Positions 15,899 to 24,494 are shown, numbered from the stretch's first letter. The stretch is 64,000 nt of DNA from Burkholderiales bacterium RIFCSPLOWO2_02_FULL_57_36 (GCA_001770855.1 MESE01000012.1:1-64000); one strand, 5' to 3'. The notes: generated from the sequence alone by a model not told the origin. Translations and numbers: made by a program.

Positions 15899-17358
15899 AC
15901 ATCTTGTTTGTGGTCAGTCACACACGCGACTGGCCGTTTCACATACCCGGCGTGAAAGTCGTGCCGGCGCGGCTCTATTTGAACGATCCTGCTTATCGCG
16001 ATTGCATCGCGGCCAAAGTATTCAACCTGTGCAAATCATACCGCTACCAGAGCCGCGGCTATTATGTATCCTTGCTGGGCGACGCACGGGGGCACCAGCC
16101 GGTGCCTGATGCGAAGGCGCTTGAAGACTTGCATTCCGGCGAACTGATTCATTTGCTTGACGATGAGCTGGGAGAGTCATTCCAGACGGCGCTGGCCGGA
16201 ATCGGTTCGGACTGTTTTGAATTCCGCTGTTATTTTGGGCGCACCGCCGATCGGCGCCATGCGCAACTCGGCGAACAGTTGTTCAATCGGCTCAGGGTGC
16301 CGCTGTTGCGGATCCGGTTCGAACGCCGCGATGCATGCTGGCATCTGCGCGGCGTGCACGCGATGACGCTGGACGGAATCCGGCCCGAAGAGCAGCGTTC
16401 GGTGGCCGATGCCGCAAGCGAATGCCTGAAAGGACACAGGACGAGAGCGCGCGAGCCGGCAGCGCAAAAACCCAGTATGGCGATCCTGCGCAGTCCGGAT
16501 TGTCCGTCGCAGCCCTCCAATCCGGCCGCGATCCGGAAATTTCAGGAAGCCGCGGAATTGCTGGGCATGCGGCCCGAACTGATTACGCGCGAAGATATCG
16601 GCCGGGTAACGCAGTTCGACGGCCTGTTCATCCGCGACACGACCAATGTCAATCACTACACCTACCAGTTGGCACGCCAGGCCGCCATGGCCGGCATGGT
16701 CGTGATGGATGATCCGGACTCGATCCTGAAGTGCAGCAACAAGGTCTACATGACCGAACTGCTGGAGCGGCATCAGGTGCCGATTCCCAAAACCATGACG
16801 GTGCATCGGGGCAACCTCGACCAGGTGATTCCCGCACTAGGTTTGCCGTGCATCCTGAAACAGCCGGACGGCTGCTTTTCAGTCGGTGTCGAAAAAATCG
16901 AATCCCGGGAACAAATGACCGCCACCGCGGAGGCGCTGTTCACCACGTCGGAGCTGATCCTGGCGCAGGAATATCTGCCAACCCAATTCGATTGGCGGGT
17001 CGGCATTCTCGACCGCCAGCCCTTGTTCGTATGCCGCTACTTCATGGCCCCGGGACACTGGCAGATCATCAAGCATGATGAGTCCAGGCCGCGTGAAGGC
17101 GTGGCGGAAGCAATCGCAATCGACGACGCGCCGGCCGAGGTCATCGAGATTGCGATGCGGACGGCCAACCTGATCGGCGACGGGTTCTATGGCGTCGACA
17201 TCAAGCAGCGCGGGCATCATTTCTACGTCATCGAGATCAACGACAATCCGAACGTCGACGCTGGCAACGAAGACGGCGTATTGAAAGACAAGCTGTACCG
17301 CGACGTGATGAACGTATTCAGAAAGCGCATCGAAGCCCGCAAGGGAAGCATTCCATGA
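15895..17358 (+). CDS. RimK-family ATP-grasp ligase
   Basis: 487 residues, with a RimK-like N-terminal region of about 200 residues and an ATP-grasp fold in about residues 230-480. Visible motifs are K-C-S-N-K-V-Y-M at the start of the grasp domain, P-C-I-L-K-Q-P-D-G and the metal-binding E-I-N-D-N-P-N-V-D near residue 445. It is larger than E. coli RimK (300 residues), which adds glutamates to ribosomal protein S6. Substrate unknown: an amino acid or peptide carboxylate ligation is expected. It overlaps both neighbours by four bases, so translation is coupled. Confidence 0.85.
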   Translation: MNILFVVSHTRDWPFHIPGVKVVPARLYLNDPAYRDCIAAKVFNLCKSYRYQSRGYYVSLLGDARGHQPVPDAKALEDLHSGELIHLLDDELGESFQTALAGIGSDCFEFRCYFGRTADRRHAQLGEQLFNRLRVPLLRIRFERRDACWHLRGVHAMTLDGIRPEEQRSVADAASECLKGHRTRAREPAAQKPSMAILRSPDCPSQPSNPAAIRKFQEAAELLGMRPELITREDIGRVTQFDGLFIRDTTNVNHYTYQLARQAAMAGMVVMDDPDSILKCSNKVYMTELLERHQVPIPKTMTVHRGNLDQVIPALGLPCILKQPDGCFSVGVEKIESREQMTATAEALFTTSELILAQEYLPTQFDWRVGILDRQPLFVCRYFMAPGHWQIIKHDESRPREGVAEAIAIDDAPAEVIEIAMRTANLIGDGFYGVDIKQRGHHFYVIEINDNPNVDAGNEDGVLKDKLYRDVMNVFRKRIEARKGSIP

Positions 17359-18605
17359 TTGCCCAAGCCGCGCCGCTCGGCGCCTTCGGCGGCGTCGGGA
17401 TCGAACTCGAATACATGATCGTGGACAAACAAGGTTTATCGCCCTTGCCCATCGCCGACCGCTTGCTGCAGGCGGCAAGCGACAAGTTGAACGGTGAGGT
17501 GGACCGCGGCACGCTGGGCTGGTCCAATGAAATGGTGCTGCATGTAATCGAGATAAAAAACCAGCGTCCGAGCGCGTCTCTGGAGACCTTGCCGGCGCCG
17601 TTTCAGAGGGAAGTGCGCTATATCGACAGTATTCTCGATGCCTACGGAGCGCGGCTGATGCCAACCGCGATGCACCCATGGATGAATCCGCGGCGCGAAA
17701 CACGGCTATGGCCGCATTCTAATAGGGAGCTCTATCAAACCTACGCGCGTATCTTCGACTGCAACAGCCATGGCTGGGCCAACCTGCAAAGCATGCATAT
17801 CAACCTGCCGTTTTCCGGCGATCATGAATTCGTACGCCTGCATGCCGCAATCCGGCTGGTGTTGCCGATCCTGCCTGCACTGGCCGCGAGTTCTCCGCTG
17901 GCAGATGGGCATAACACTGGCTACGCCGATTTCCGCATGGAGAATTACCGCATCAATGCACAATCGATTGCATCGATTGCCGGGCAATTGATTCCGGAGC
18001 CGGTATCGACTTGCGATGAATACGAAAAAACGATACTTGAACCGATGTACCGCGACATTGCCGAATTCGATCGGCACGGCATCCTGCAGCAGGAGTGGCT
18101 CAATTCGCGCGGCGCAATTCCCCGCTTCGACCGAAGCGCAATCGAGATCCGCGTCATCGACACGCAGGAATGCCCGCAGGCGGATCTGTCCATCGCCGCT
18201 GCGGCCGTTACGGTGATCAAGCGGCTTTACGATCAGGGCTCCGGCGCCCTGCTATTTCAGCAGCAAGTCGACACCGGCACGCTGGCGTCCATTTTTCTCG
18301 CCTGCATACGTGATGCCGACCAGGCATCGATCGACCATGCGCGATATCTGGAGCTGATGGAATTTCCCGGCCGCCGCTGTACCGCCAATGAGCTATGGCA
18401 TCACCTGATCGCGGAAATGCAGCCGTCCGGCCGGGGCGCGGCGGTATTCTGGAGGGAGCCGCTGCAGACCATTCTCAAACACGGCCCGCTGGCACGGCGC
18501 ATTCTGCAAGCCGTGAATCGCGATGAATCGATTGCACATCTGCAGGCGATCTATCGCCAGCTATGCGATTGCCTGCACAGCGGACGGATGTATCTTCCGC
18601 AGTGA
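17355..18605 (+). CDS. GCS2-family carboxylate-amine ligase (YbdK-like)
   Basis: 416 residues of the glutamate-cysteine ligase family 2. The N-terminal G-G-V-G-I-E-L-E-Y-M-I-V motif (binding of Mg-ATP and glutamate) and R-S-A-I-E-I-R-V-I-D-T-Q-E near residue 260 are present. YbdK-type enzymes join glutamate to a small amine, and weak gamma-glutamylcysteine activity is known for some. The real acceptor here is unknown. Start and stop overlap the adjacent genes, placing it firmly in the operon with the RimK-like ligase. Confidence 0.8.
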   Translation: MIAQAAPLGAFGGVGIELEYMIVDKQGLSPLPIADRLLQAASDKLNGEVDRGTLGWSNEMVLHVIEIKNQRPSASLETLPAPFQREVRYIDSILDAYGARLMPTAMHPWMNPRRETRLWPHSNRELYQTYARIFDCNSHGWANLQSMHINLPFSGDHEFVRLHAAIRLVLPILPALAASSPLADGHNTGYADFRMENYRINAQSIASIAGQLIPEPVSTCDEYEKTILEPMYRDIAEFDRHGILQQEWLNSRGAIPRFDRSAIEIRVIDTQECPQADLSIAAAAVTVIKRLYDQGSGALLFQQQVDTGTLASIFLACIRDADQASIDHARYLELMEFPGRRCTANELWHHLIAEMQPSGRGAAVFWREPLQTILKHGPLARRILQAVNRDESIAHLQAIYRQLCDCLHSGRMYLPQ

Positions 18606-19297
18606 CGCCCGATTTTTTCCTGATCACATGCGAGCACGGTGGAAATCGCATCCCGCGCGAATACCGGGCGCTATTCGATGGTTATGAATCCTTGCTGATC
18701 ACCCACCGTGCGTATGACGCGGGTGCGTTACGCATCGCACGCGACTTGTCTTCGGCGCTGCATGCTCCGCTGTGCGCATCGACTATCAGTCGGCTGCTGA
18801 TCGATCTGAACCGCTCGATCACACATCCCCGGCTGTTCTCCGAGATAAGCCGCGCGGCGCCGGTCGCGATTCGCCAGGAAATCCGGCAGCGTTATTACGC
18901 CCCCTACCGCAACACCGTCGAACAGTGGGTCGAACAATCGATCGCGGACGGCCGTCGTGCCGTTCATCTTTCCTGTCATAGTTTCGCGCCTGAATTCGAC
19001 GGCGTGCGCCGCGATGCCGATATCGGCCTGCTTTACGATCCGGCGCGATCCGGCGAAGCCGCACTCTGCCGCCATTGGCGCGCTGCGATCAATGCGCGGA
19101 TACCGGCCTTAAAGATCCGGATGAATTATCCTTACGCCGGAAAAAGCGACGGCCTTACCAGTTCTCTGCGACGCCGCTTCGCGCCAGAACGCTATCTCGG
19201 CATTGAGCTGGAAATCAATCAACGGCATGTATTCGAGAATGCCGTCCATTGGCGCGGCATACGCAATGCAGTCATCAATGCGTTGCGCAGGTTGTAG
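18602..19297 (+). CDS. N-formylglutamate amidohydrolase-family protein
   Basis: 231 residues from a GTG that overlaps the previous stop. An in-frame start at 18563 would lie inside the GCS2 gene. The family's zinc-binding and catalytic segments are visible: C-E-H-G-G-N-R-I-P near the start, R-L-L-I-D-L-N-R-S near residue 63 and H-L-S-C-H-S-F near residue 122. Classical members (HutG) release glutamate from N-formylglutamate in histidine degradation, but no hut gene is nearby. In this operon it more likely acts on a glutamyl-amide made or used by the ligases. Confidence 0.8.
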   Translation: MTPDFFLITCEHGGNRIPREYRALFDGYESLLITHRAYDAGALRIARDLSSALHAPLCASTISRLLIDLNRSITHPRLFSEISRAAPVAIRQEIRQRYYAPYRNTVEQWVEQSIADGRRAVHLSCHSFAPEFDGVRRDADIGLLYDPARSGEAALCRHWRAAINARIPALKIRMNYPYAGKSDGLTSSLRRRFAPERYLGIELEINQRHVFENAVHWRGIRNAVINALRRL

Positions 19298-19356
19298 ACA
19301 GGTGATGGCCGGAGAGTCGGATCGACCATGCCAGCACTACAAGCCATTCGTGCAAG

Positions 19357-19623
19357 TCAAGTATGAATTACATGGTGTTTTATTCTTGCACCTTGTCCAT
19401 TTTGAAAATAAATGGATGGTTTTGATGAATAGGAAAATACCGCCTTTTGCACATCGGAAGAAAATGCCTTCGCCATGACTTGCGGCTTGGGCGGAGCCTG
19501 TGGCGGCACGGGCCGCTCCGGGGACTTGCCGCAGCTTGATAGTGCCAGCGCAAGAAGCAATGCCGGCAACGCACTTCCATAAAGTGACGGAAAAATGGAT
19601 GCCCGCTGGTTGTAGTTTTTCAT
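19357..19623 (-). CDS. Small lipoprotein
   Basis: 88 residues from the ATG at 19623, preceded by GAAGGTG. The signal peptide ends in L-A-L-S-S-C31-G-K, a good lipobox. A proline-rich stretch (P-V-P-P-Q-A-P-P-K-P) follows. No domain is recognised. A strong sigma-54 promoter match lies 101-116 bases upstream (19724-19739), grouping it with the stress genes around it. The reading frame can be extended to 19740, but that part lacks protein character and overlaps the promoter. Confidence 0.7.
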   Translation of the reverse strand: MKNYNQRASIFPSLYGSALPALLLALALSSCGKSPERPVPPQAPPKPQVMAKAFSSDVQKAVFSYSSKPSIYFQNGQGARIKHHVIHT

Positions 19624-19723
19624 TGCAGCACCTTCGGATAGAAAATTATCGCTTCGCTGAAACGATGCCGTTGTGCTCATCAAGCGCACATACCGGAATT
19701 CATGAAGTCGACGCCGGTGAGTA

Positions 19724-19739
19724 TGCAAACTGCATGCCA
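19724..19739 (-). promoter_or_regulatory. Sigma-54 promoter of the small lipoprotein gene
   Basis: Read on the minus strand: TGGCATG-CAGT-TTGCA, one mismatch to TGGCACG-N4-TTGCW, with GG and GC twelve bases apart. The predicted start is near 19714, about 90 bases before the ATG at 19623. Confidence 0.7.
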
Positions 19740-19806
19740 CGCGCGGCGTGCATATTTTTTCTCGAAAGCGCCGGCGCCGGCAGCGCGATGTTCGCCGAAA
19801 ACGAGG

Positions 19807-20097
19807 TCAATCGAGCGTGCGAGGCGGATTGGTACCTGCGGCAAACCGCTTGTTGCGCATGTAGATGCACTGCCCCGCAACCGCGGTCAAAAGGATGCAG
19901 GAATTGGCGACCACGAATACCCAGTTTTCCACCATCACGCTATAGATTACGAATCCCGTCGATGCGGCGACCTGTCCGATAAAAAGCCAGTGTGAAACAC
20001 CTGCGATGCTTTTGGTGCGCCATTGCGTATATACCTGGCGCGAAATCGTGAGTATCAGTATCAGCGCGCTAAGCCATCCCACCATATCGGTCCACAT
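19807..20097 (-). CDS. SemiSWEET-type transporter
   Basis: 96 residues from the ATG at 20097, preceded by AAAGGAAG. Three hydrophobic helices lie at about residues 4-20, 36-55 and 60-77. The first contains S-R-Q-V-Y-T-Q-W-R-T-K-S, a PQ-loop-like motif, and the second has S-H-W-L-F-I-G-Q. This is the size and layout of a SemiSWEET half-transporter, which dimerises to move sugars. Substrate unknown. Longer in-frame starts lack a ribosome binding site. Confidence 0.75.
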   Translation of the reverse strand: MWTDMVGWLSALILILTISRQVYTQWRTKSIAGVSHWLFIGQVAASTGFVIYSVMVENWVFVVANSCILLTAVAGQCIYMRNKRFAAGTNPPRTLD

Positions 20098-20341
20098 ACT
20101 TGCTTCCTTTTGCAAAATGGCGGTCGGGCGGCGACCCGTCATCGGCTTCGACGTTGCAGTGCTGTCCACGTAGCGATCGCGCAAACGAAGCGGATGCAAG
20201 CGCATTTGTCATCGGAATTGCGAGGCAATACCGCGCGCTCCGTCAGCGAGCGGGTATCAATTTCGCAACCTCGTATCCTGGTTCGGCTGAATGGGGCAAG
20301 CAATCGATATCCCCGGCAGTCGTGCGCGTGGCGATGACGTT

Positions 20342-21433
20342 CTAATGCGGCGGCTGAATATCGATTCGGCGTCCGCGCCGCTCCGTGGATGCAGGCATCG
20401 GCATCGTGATTTCCAGCACGCCGTCGCACATCGACGCCTGCGCGGAATCCGCATCCGCTCCGGCCGGCAGCGGAATCATCCGGTGGAAGCGTCCGTAACA
20501 GCGTTCCGATCTGCGATATCCGGGTACCTGGGCCTGGTGCCTGGGTTCAGGCCGATCCCCTTCTATCGTCAGCCGATCCTGATCGATTTCAATCTGCACG
20601 TCTTCGATCTTGACCCCGGGAAGGTCAGTGCAAATGATCAATTGATTGTCGCGCTGCACGACTTCAACCGGCGGCATCCATTTTCCGGATGCTCCGGTCT
20701 GCCCGAATCTGGAGGCCATCGGCCGTCCTATGAAGCGTTCAAATAGCTGATCCATTTCTTCCGACATTTTTTTAACCATTACCCTCGGCTCTTCCCAACC
20801 CTGAAGCAAATTTGGCAGCCATTGCGGCCCGGCCGATTTCGACGCCGTGCCGAAGTCGCGGCTGGCATTCGCGCCGGATTGTCCGGCATCCTGACGCTCC
20901 GCCTCGGTTTGCCCCACGGTCTTTTGCATCGGACTGTCCGTTGCATCCGATGCTTGCGGCATTTGCGGCCTGACGGGAGGGCTATCGCGGATCTCGTCGC
21001 GCCACGCGCCGGACTCGCGTCCCCGGCTTTCAAGCAATTTCTTGAAGCGCGCCAGATCCTGTTCAACCCGCTGCGAGACTGCCTGCGCGGCCTGCCCGCC
21101 TTCGGACCATGCGCCCGCCGGATCGCACTCGATCGTCATCTGAACCCAGGTCTTATCGGATTGCATCGGCTCAAATTCAATGCTGCCGGAATTATTCGGG
21201 CCGCTCGTATCGCGCCAGGCAATATAGCGGTCGGGGACCTGATCCGTTATTTCAGAGTCCCACTCTACCGCCACGCCGTTCCTGGAGGCGCGCCAATGCA
21301 AATGCGCGGGATCAAGTTGGCGCACTTCCTGAATGCCCTCCATGAAACGAGGAAATTCCTCGAACTGGGTCCATTGGTTGTAAGCGATCCGTACCGGAAC
21401 ATTGACTTCGATTGATTGAGCGACCCTGGTCAT
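20342..21433 (-). CDS. SRPBCC-Hsp20 fusion protein
   Basis: 363 residues. About residues 1-140 match the SRPBCC/polyketide-cyclase 'YndB-like' fold (I-E-V-N-V-P-V-R-I-A-Y-N-Q-W, then F-P-R-F-M-E-G-I). A polar linker rich in Q, S and A follows to about residue 215. About residues 245-363 form an alpha-crystallin (Hsp20) domain, with D-L-P-G-V-K-I-E-D-V and the D-G-V-L-E-I-T-M-P motif near the end. The two parts are usually separate proteins. GAGCTC gives a modest ribosome binding site before the ATG. A good sigma-54 match lies 96-111 bases upstream. Likely a stress chaperone with an added ligand-binding domain. Confidence 0.85.
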   Translation of the reverse strand: MTRVAQSIEVNVPVRIAYNQWTQFEEFPRFMEGIQEVRQLDPAHLHWRASRNGVAVEWDSEITDQVPDRYIAWRDTSGPNNSGSIEFEPMQSDKTWVQMTIECDPAGAWSEGGQAAQAVSQRVEQDLARFKKLLESRGRESGAWRDEIRDSPPVRPQMPQASDATDSPMQKTVGQTEAERQDAGQSGANASRDFGTASKSAGPQWLPNLLQGWEEPRVMVKKMSEEMDQLFERFIGRPMASRFGQTGASGKWMPPVEVVQRDNQLIICTDLPGVKIEDVQIEIDQDRLTIEGDRPEPRHQAQVPGYRRSERCYGRFHRMIPLPAGADADSAQASMCDGVLEITMPMPASTERRGRRIDIQPPH

Positions 21434-21528
21434 GATTGAGCTCCTTTAACTTCGCAACCCACCGATTTCGAGTATTGCCCTGTATTGCGACAAGCCTGAA
21501 ATTTTCGGCGTTCCGATGTCATGGCATC

Positions 21529-21544
21529 TGCAAATTTTGTACCA
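21529..21544 (-). promoter_or_regulatory. Sigma-54 promoter of the SRPBCC-Hsp20 gene
   Basis: Minus strand TGGTACA-AAAT-TTGCA, two mismatches to the consensus, with GG-GC spacing of twelve. The predicted start is near 21519, about 85 bases before the ATG at 21433. Confidence 0.6.
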
Positions 21545-21582
21545 CTGGAATTCGCCGCGCGCTTTTCTATCTACGCAGATCT

Positions 21583-21598
21583 TGGAACAGGATTTGCA
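21583..21598 (+). promoter_or_regulatory. Possible sigma-54 promoter overlapping the glycosyltransferase start
   Basis: TGGAACA-GGAT-TTGCA has two mismatches and correct spacing, but the predicted start (about 21609) is only five bases before the ATG at 21614. Either the real start codon lies further in or the match is fortuitous. Confidence 0.35.
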
Positions 21599-21613
21599 TC
21601 GCAATAGGGCATC

Positions 21614-22729
21614 ATGGCAAAAGTTATTTCATTTACCCAACGGCATCCGCGGCATTCCACGCACGGCGAAACTCGTGCCGGCAACCGGTCCGACTCGTCG
21701 TCGGTGATCAATATTGCGGATCGCGGCACGCGTACCGAGGCGCCGGCCCGATCGGATATCCTGTTGTCCGTCGTGGTGGCCACATGCGACCGGCCGCATC
21801 TGTTAAGCCACTGCCTGGCCAGCCTGCTTTGGCAGCGTTTCGACGCTTCGCGCTATGAAATCATTGTGGTGGACGATCGGCCCGGGTCTTGCTCACGGGA
21901 TATCGTCAACGACTGGATGCTGCAGGCAAGGCGCAGCGGGACACAGGTTACGTACATTCCGTCCGACGGACCGCATGGACTGGCGGCGGCACGCAATCGC
22001 GGCTGGCGTGCGGCACGCGGCACGGTGATCGCCTTTACCAATGACGATACGGTTGCCAGAGCCGATTGGCTGCAAAATGGGTGGAATGCCTTTGAGCGGG
22101 ACGTTCAGGCGGTTTGGGGACGCGTAGTGGTCCCATACGCGAACTCTCTCGGTGAATACGAACGTCATTTGAGTAACCAGGGATGCACCGAGTTTGCCGG
22201 CGCCAACTGTTTCTGCCGCAAACAGATTCTTGAAGACATGGGCGGTTTCGATGAACGCTTCTCGCTGGCCTGCCGCGAGGATGCCGACCTGTATTTTCGC
22301 CTGCTCGACCGTTCCGAGCGAGTAGTACATGCTCCCGCGGCGGTGATGACGCACCCGATACGTGCAACGTCATGGATGGAAAACTTGCGCTGCCAAAAAA
22401 AGGCGCAAGCCGATGCCTTGCTGTACAAAAAGCATCCCCGGCTCTACAAGCAAAAAATCCAGCGTGGTACGCACTGGGACAGCTATCTGATCGTCGCGGC
22501 GCTGCTGGGGTTTTTCGTCACGCTTGGGCTCGGAGAATTCATTGCGGCGATTGCGGCCGCCGCCACATGGCTGTTCATGACAGGCTGGTTCGGTGTCAAG
22601 CGGTTTGCGGCCACGCCCAACAGCGCCGCCAATATCGCGGAAACGATCGTGGCCTCGGTACTGATTCCGCCGCTGACGGTATTCTGGCGATTAACCGGCG
22701 CGGTAAAATTCCGGGTACCCTTTTTCTGA
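21614..22729 (+). CDS. Family 2 glycosyltransferase with C-terminal membrane segment
   Basis: 371 residues. A disordered N-terminus of about 50 residues precedes a GT-A domain: L-L-S-V-V-V-A-T-C-D-R-P, then I-I-V-V-D-D-R-P and the D-D motif in F-T-N-D-D-T-V-A. The acidic C-R-E-D-A-D-L-Y-F-R motif lies near residue 218. A hydrophobic stretch of about 40 residues near 295-335 should anchor it in the membrane. Acceptor and sugar are unknown. The start is uncertain: the ATG at 21614 has only a weak ribosome binding site, and a GTG near 21703 would remove the odd N-terminus. It is divergent from the Hsp20 fusion gene. Confidence 0.8.
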   Translation: MAKVISFTQRHPRHSTHGETRAGNRSDSSSVINIADRGTRTEAPARSDILLSVVVATCDRPHLLSHCLASLLWQRFDASRYEIIVVDDRPGSCSRDIVNDWMLQARRSGTQVTYIPSDGPHGLAAARNRGWRAARGTVIAFTNDDTVARADWLQNGWNAFERDVQAVWGRVVVPYANSLGEYERHLSNQGCTEFAGANCFCRKQILEDMGGFDERFSLACREDADLYFRLLDRSERVVHAPAAVMTHPIRATSWMENLRCQKKAQADALLYKKHPRLYKQKIQRGTHWDSYLIVAALLGFFVTLGLGEFIAAIAAAATWLFMTGWFGVKRFAATPNSAANIAETIVASVLIPPLTVFWRLTGAVKFRVPFF

Positions 22730-22753
22730 CGATAAAGTCACCAGAAAAGCGCG

Positions 22754-23053
22754 TCAGCTATACGTATAAAATACCAGGCGCACCAATGCCGAATCGAAAT
22801 ACAAGGCGTGCCACGGTACGGCGACCGAGGTTTTGCTCACGGAAGACGACAAGATCACATATCGAATCTGACGCGTCTTTGCATCGATCAGAATCGATTT
22901 GACCTTGCCTATCATATCCCCGGCCCCGGTCACCACCGGGCAGCCGTGCAGCAGTTCGGTTGCCACCGAATCGCGTGCAAAGATGCACGAGAAACGCCGG
23001 CCTGCCTTTTTTCCCGGACTGGTATGCGATTCCGGATCAAATGTATATGACAT
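22754..23053 (-). CDS. PRC-barrel domain protein
   Basis: 99 residues from the ATG at 23053, which follows GAAGGAAAT. The core (G-C-P-V-V-T-G-A-G-D-M-I-G-K-V-K-S-I-L-I-D, then I-R-Y-V-I-L-S-S) is a PRC-barrel. This small beta-barrel is found in photosynthetic reaction-centre subunit H, RimM and many stress-region proteins of Burkholderiales. Ligand unknown. It lies 19 bases downstream of the membrane-protein gene at 23073 and is probably cotranscribed with it. The last 24 bases are shared intergenic space with the convergent glycosyltransferase. Confidence 0.75.
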   Translation of the reverse strand: MSYTFDPESHTSPGKKAGRRFSCIFARDSVATELLHGCPVVTGAGDMIGKVKSILIDAKTRQIRYVILSSSVSKTSVAVPWHALYFDSALVRLVFYTYS

Positions 23054-23072
23054 ATTTCCTTCGATTTTCACC

Positions 23073-23921
23073 CTACATCGGGTGTCTGGCCATATCGTCG
23101 ACGTCGCTCCAGGTAGTACGGCGCGCGCCCACGGCGCCCATTGCGCCGCCGGCAATTCCCATCGCGAGGGAAAGCGCGACCGTAAGGAACGCGGTCCAGG
23201 CGGCGGTGCTGGCAACACCGATCGCGCGATCTGCCGCCGCACGGCTTTGCGGCGATGCCTGTTCCGCGGAGCCGGATAAAATCAGCGCCTGGTCCACGAT
23301 CGTCTCCGCACGCTCCTTGTCCACCCCCATTGAACCCATCATGTGCCGGATCGCGTCATCGCGGCGCCCGGCTTGAATGTGATCCTGCAGCGTCTTCATG
23401 GCGGCCGGGCTGACATTGCCGCCGATCTGGCTCCTGAGCATGCCCAGCACGCCGCCCAGTGTGCCGCCGGACGCACCGGCAGTAGCTGAATTATTTGGCG
23501 TGATATTGCCGAAGATTCCGCTCACCATTGAACCGCTCGCCGAGGTTGCCAGGCTGGCAAACAACAAGGTCGTGACAGCCCACGCCACGACGCCGTGCAA
23601 TACGCCGTCGACTTTTCTTTTCAATCCTGTCATGCGCGCCGCCACATAGCCGCCGACGAATGCGGAGATCAGCATGCTTGCGCCGGCCCATAGCAGGGTG
23701 CCGGCGCCGATCGATTCGCCTTGCGCCACGTCGATTGCCGACAAACCGCTGGCAATACCCAGCAAGGTCAATACCAGTTGAACCGACACACCCACCGCGA
23801 CACCGGCGAATACCGCGCCCCACCGGATCGTCGGAAAAAGCGGGCGCCGGATGATGCCGGCATTACTGGCGAAGCTCTGGTCGGTATAACCACCGCCTGA
23901 ATCGAGATGAGTGGTCGCCAT
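23073..23921 (-). CDS. Membrane protein of unknown function (Burkholderiales stress-region type)
   Basis: 282 residues from the ATG at 23921, behind GAAGGAAC. The ATG at 23945 lies upstream of that ribosome binding site and is rejected. Hydrophobic segments lie at about residues 32-58, 70-92, 107-128 and 245-270, with a Gly/Ala-rich soluble region between. Related proteins are often annotated 'PhnA-like', but I see no phosphonate motif. A moderate sigma-54 match lies upstream (24038-24053). Function unknown. Confidence 0.7.
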   Translation of the reverse strand: MATTHLDSGGGYTDQSFASNAGIIRRPLFPTIRWGAVFAGVAVGVSVQLVLTLLGIASGLSAIDVAQGESIGAGTLLWAGASMLISAFVGGYVAARMTGLKRKVDGVLHGVVAWAVTTLLFASLATSASGSMVSGIFGNITPNNSATAGASGGTLGGVLGMLRSQIGGNVSPAAMKTLQDHIQAGRRDDAIRHMMGSMGVDKERAETIVDQALILSGSAEQASPQSRAAADRAIGVASTAAWTAFLTVALSLAMGIAGGAMGAVGARRTTWSDVDDMARHPM

Positions 23922-24037
23922 TTGGGTTGTTCCTTCAAAAATCAATGGAGTGCGTTAATCAATTGAAACCGGTTGTAATTTTTGTTGGGGATCGCGCATC
24001 TGCCCGTTCACGGTATGTCATGTCAACTCACATCGCT

Positions 24038-24053
24038 AGCGAAAAACATACCA
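24038..24053 (-). promoter_or_regulatory. Possible sigma-54 promoter of the membrane-protein/PRC-barrel operon
   Basis: Minus strand TGGTATG-TTTT-TCGCT has three mismatches to the consensus but keeps GG and GC at the right spacing. The predicted start is near 24028, about 105 bases from the ATG at 23921. Confidence 0.4.
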
Positions 24054-24306
24054 CTGTTGCGCAGGTTCCGATCAAGGGTGGTATCGGAGTATCGTCGCAC
24101 CCGGGATCCGCGCCGCGCGAGTACAAAAGACCGCCGGTAATGATGGATTTACCCAGCAAGAAATGGAACGCCGGCTCAACCGCGGGCGATATCGATCGCA
24201 ACTCACCTTGCAAGCGGAATGGCAGTACTATTCCTGTGAGCGCATATGGGTCCGGACGCGATCGCGCGAACCTTGTAAGACTTACCACTGCGTTTGAAAA
24301 AATAGG

Positions 24307-24329
24307 GTCACTGCGGCCGGAACAGTGAC
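24307..24329. promoter_or_regulatory. Perfect inverted repeat, possible activator site
   Basis: GTCACTG, nine bases, CAGTGAC. It is centred about 150 bases upstream of the predicted sigma-54 start of the hemerythrin gene, where enhancer-binding proteins usually bind. It could instead be a hairpin in an RNA. Confidence 0.35.
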
Positions 24330-24443
24330 TTGAGCGGGCATCCCTGAAGAAATCGGAGAGGGAGAGCGACACGGCGATAAATCCGCCGTGAGACGGCTCC
24401 GGCCGATATAGCCTGTTGTCCGCGGTCGGAAGCTCTGATTTTC

Positions 24444-24459
24444 TGGCATGGAGTTTGCG
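24444..24459 (+). promoter_or_regulatory. Sigma-54 promoter of the hemerythrin gene
   Basis: TGGCATG-GAGT-TTGCG, two mismatches to the consensus, with GG-GC spacing of twelve. The predicted start near 24470 leaves a 25-base leader containing AGGAGAGG before the ATG at 24495. Confidence 0.65.
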
Positions 24460-24494
24460 ATGTTTGTTCCTTATGTCCAGGCTAGGAGAGGATC

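Larger units (their letters stand above)
23922..24494. other. Divergent regulatory region
   Basis: No supported gene: a frame at 23927-24328 lacks a ribosome binding site and spans both promoters. The region holds sigma-54 matches in both directions and a perfect inverted repeat GTCACTG-N9-CAGTGAC at 24307-24329. Confidence 0.5.

Noticed and set aside
18602-19297. hutG of a histidine-degradation pathway
   Set aside because: The family matches, but no other hut gene is present and it is translationally coupled to ligase genes.
23927-24328. Open frame of 133 codons
   Set aside because: It lies in a divergent promoter region, overlaps the 5' end of a better gene and has no ribosome binding site.
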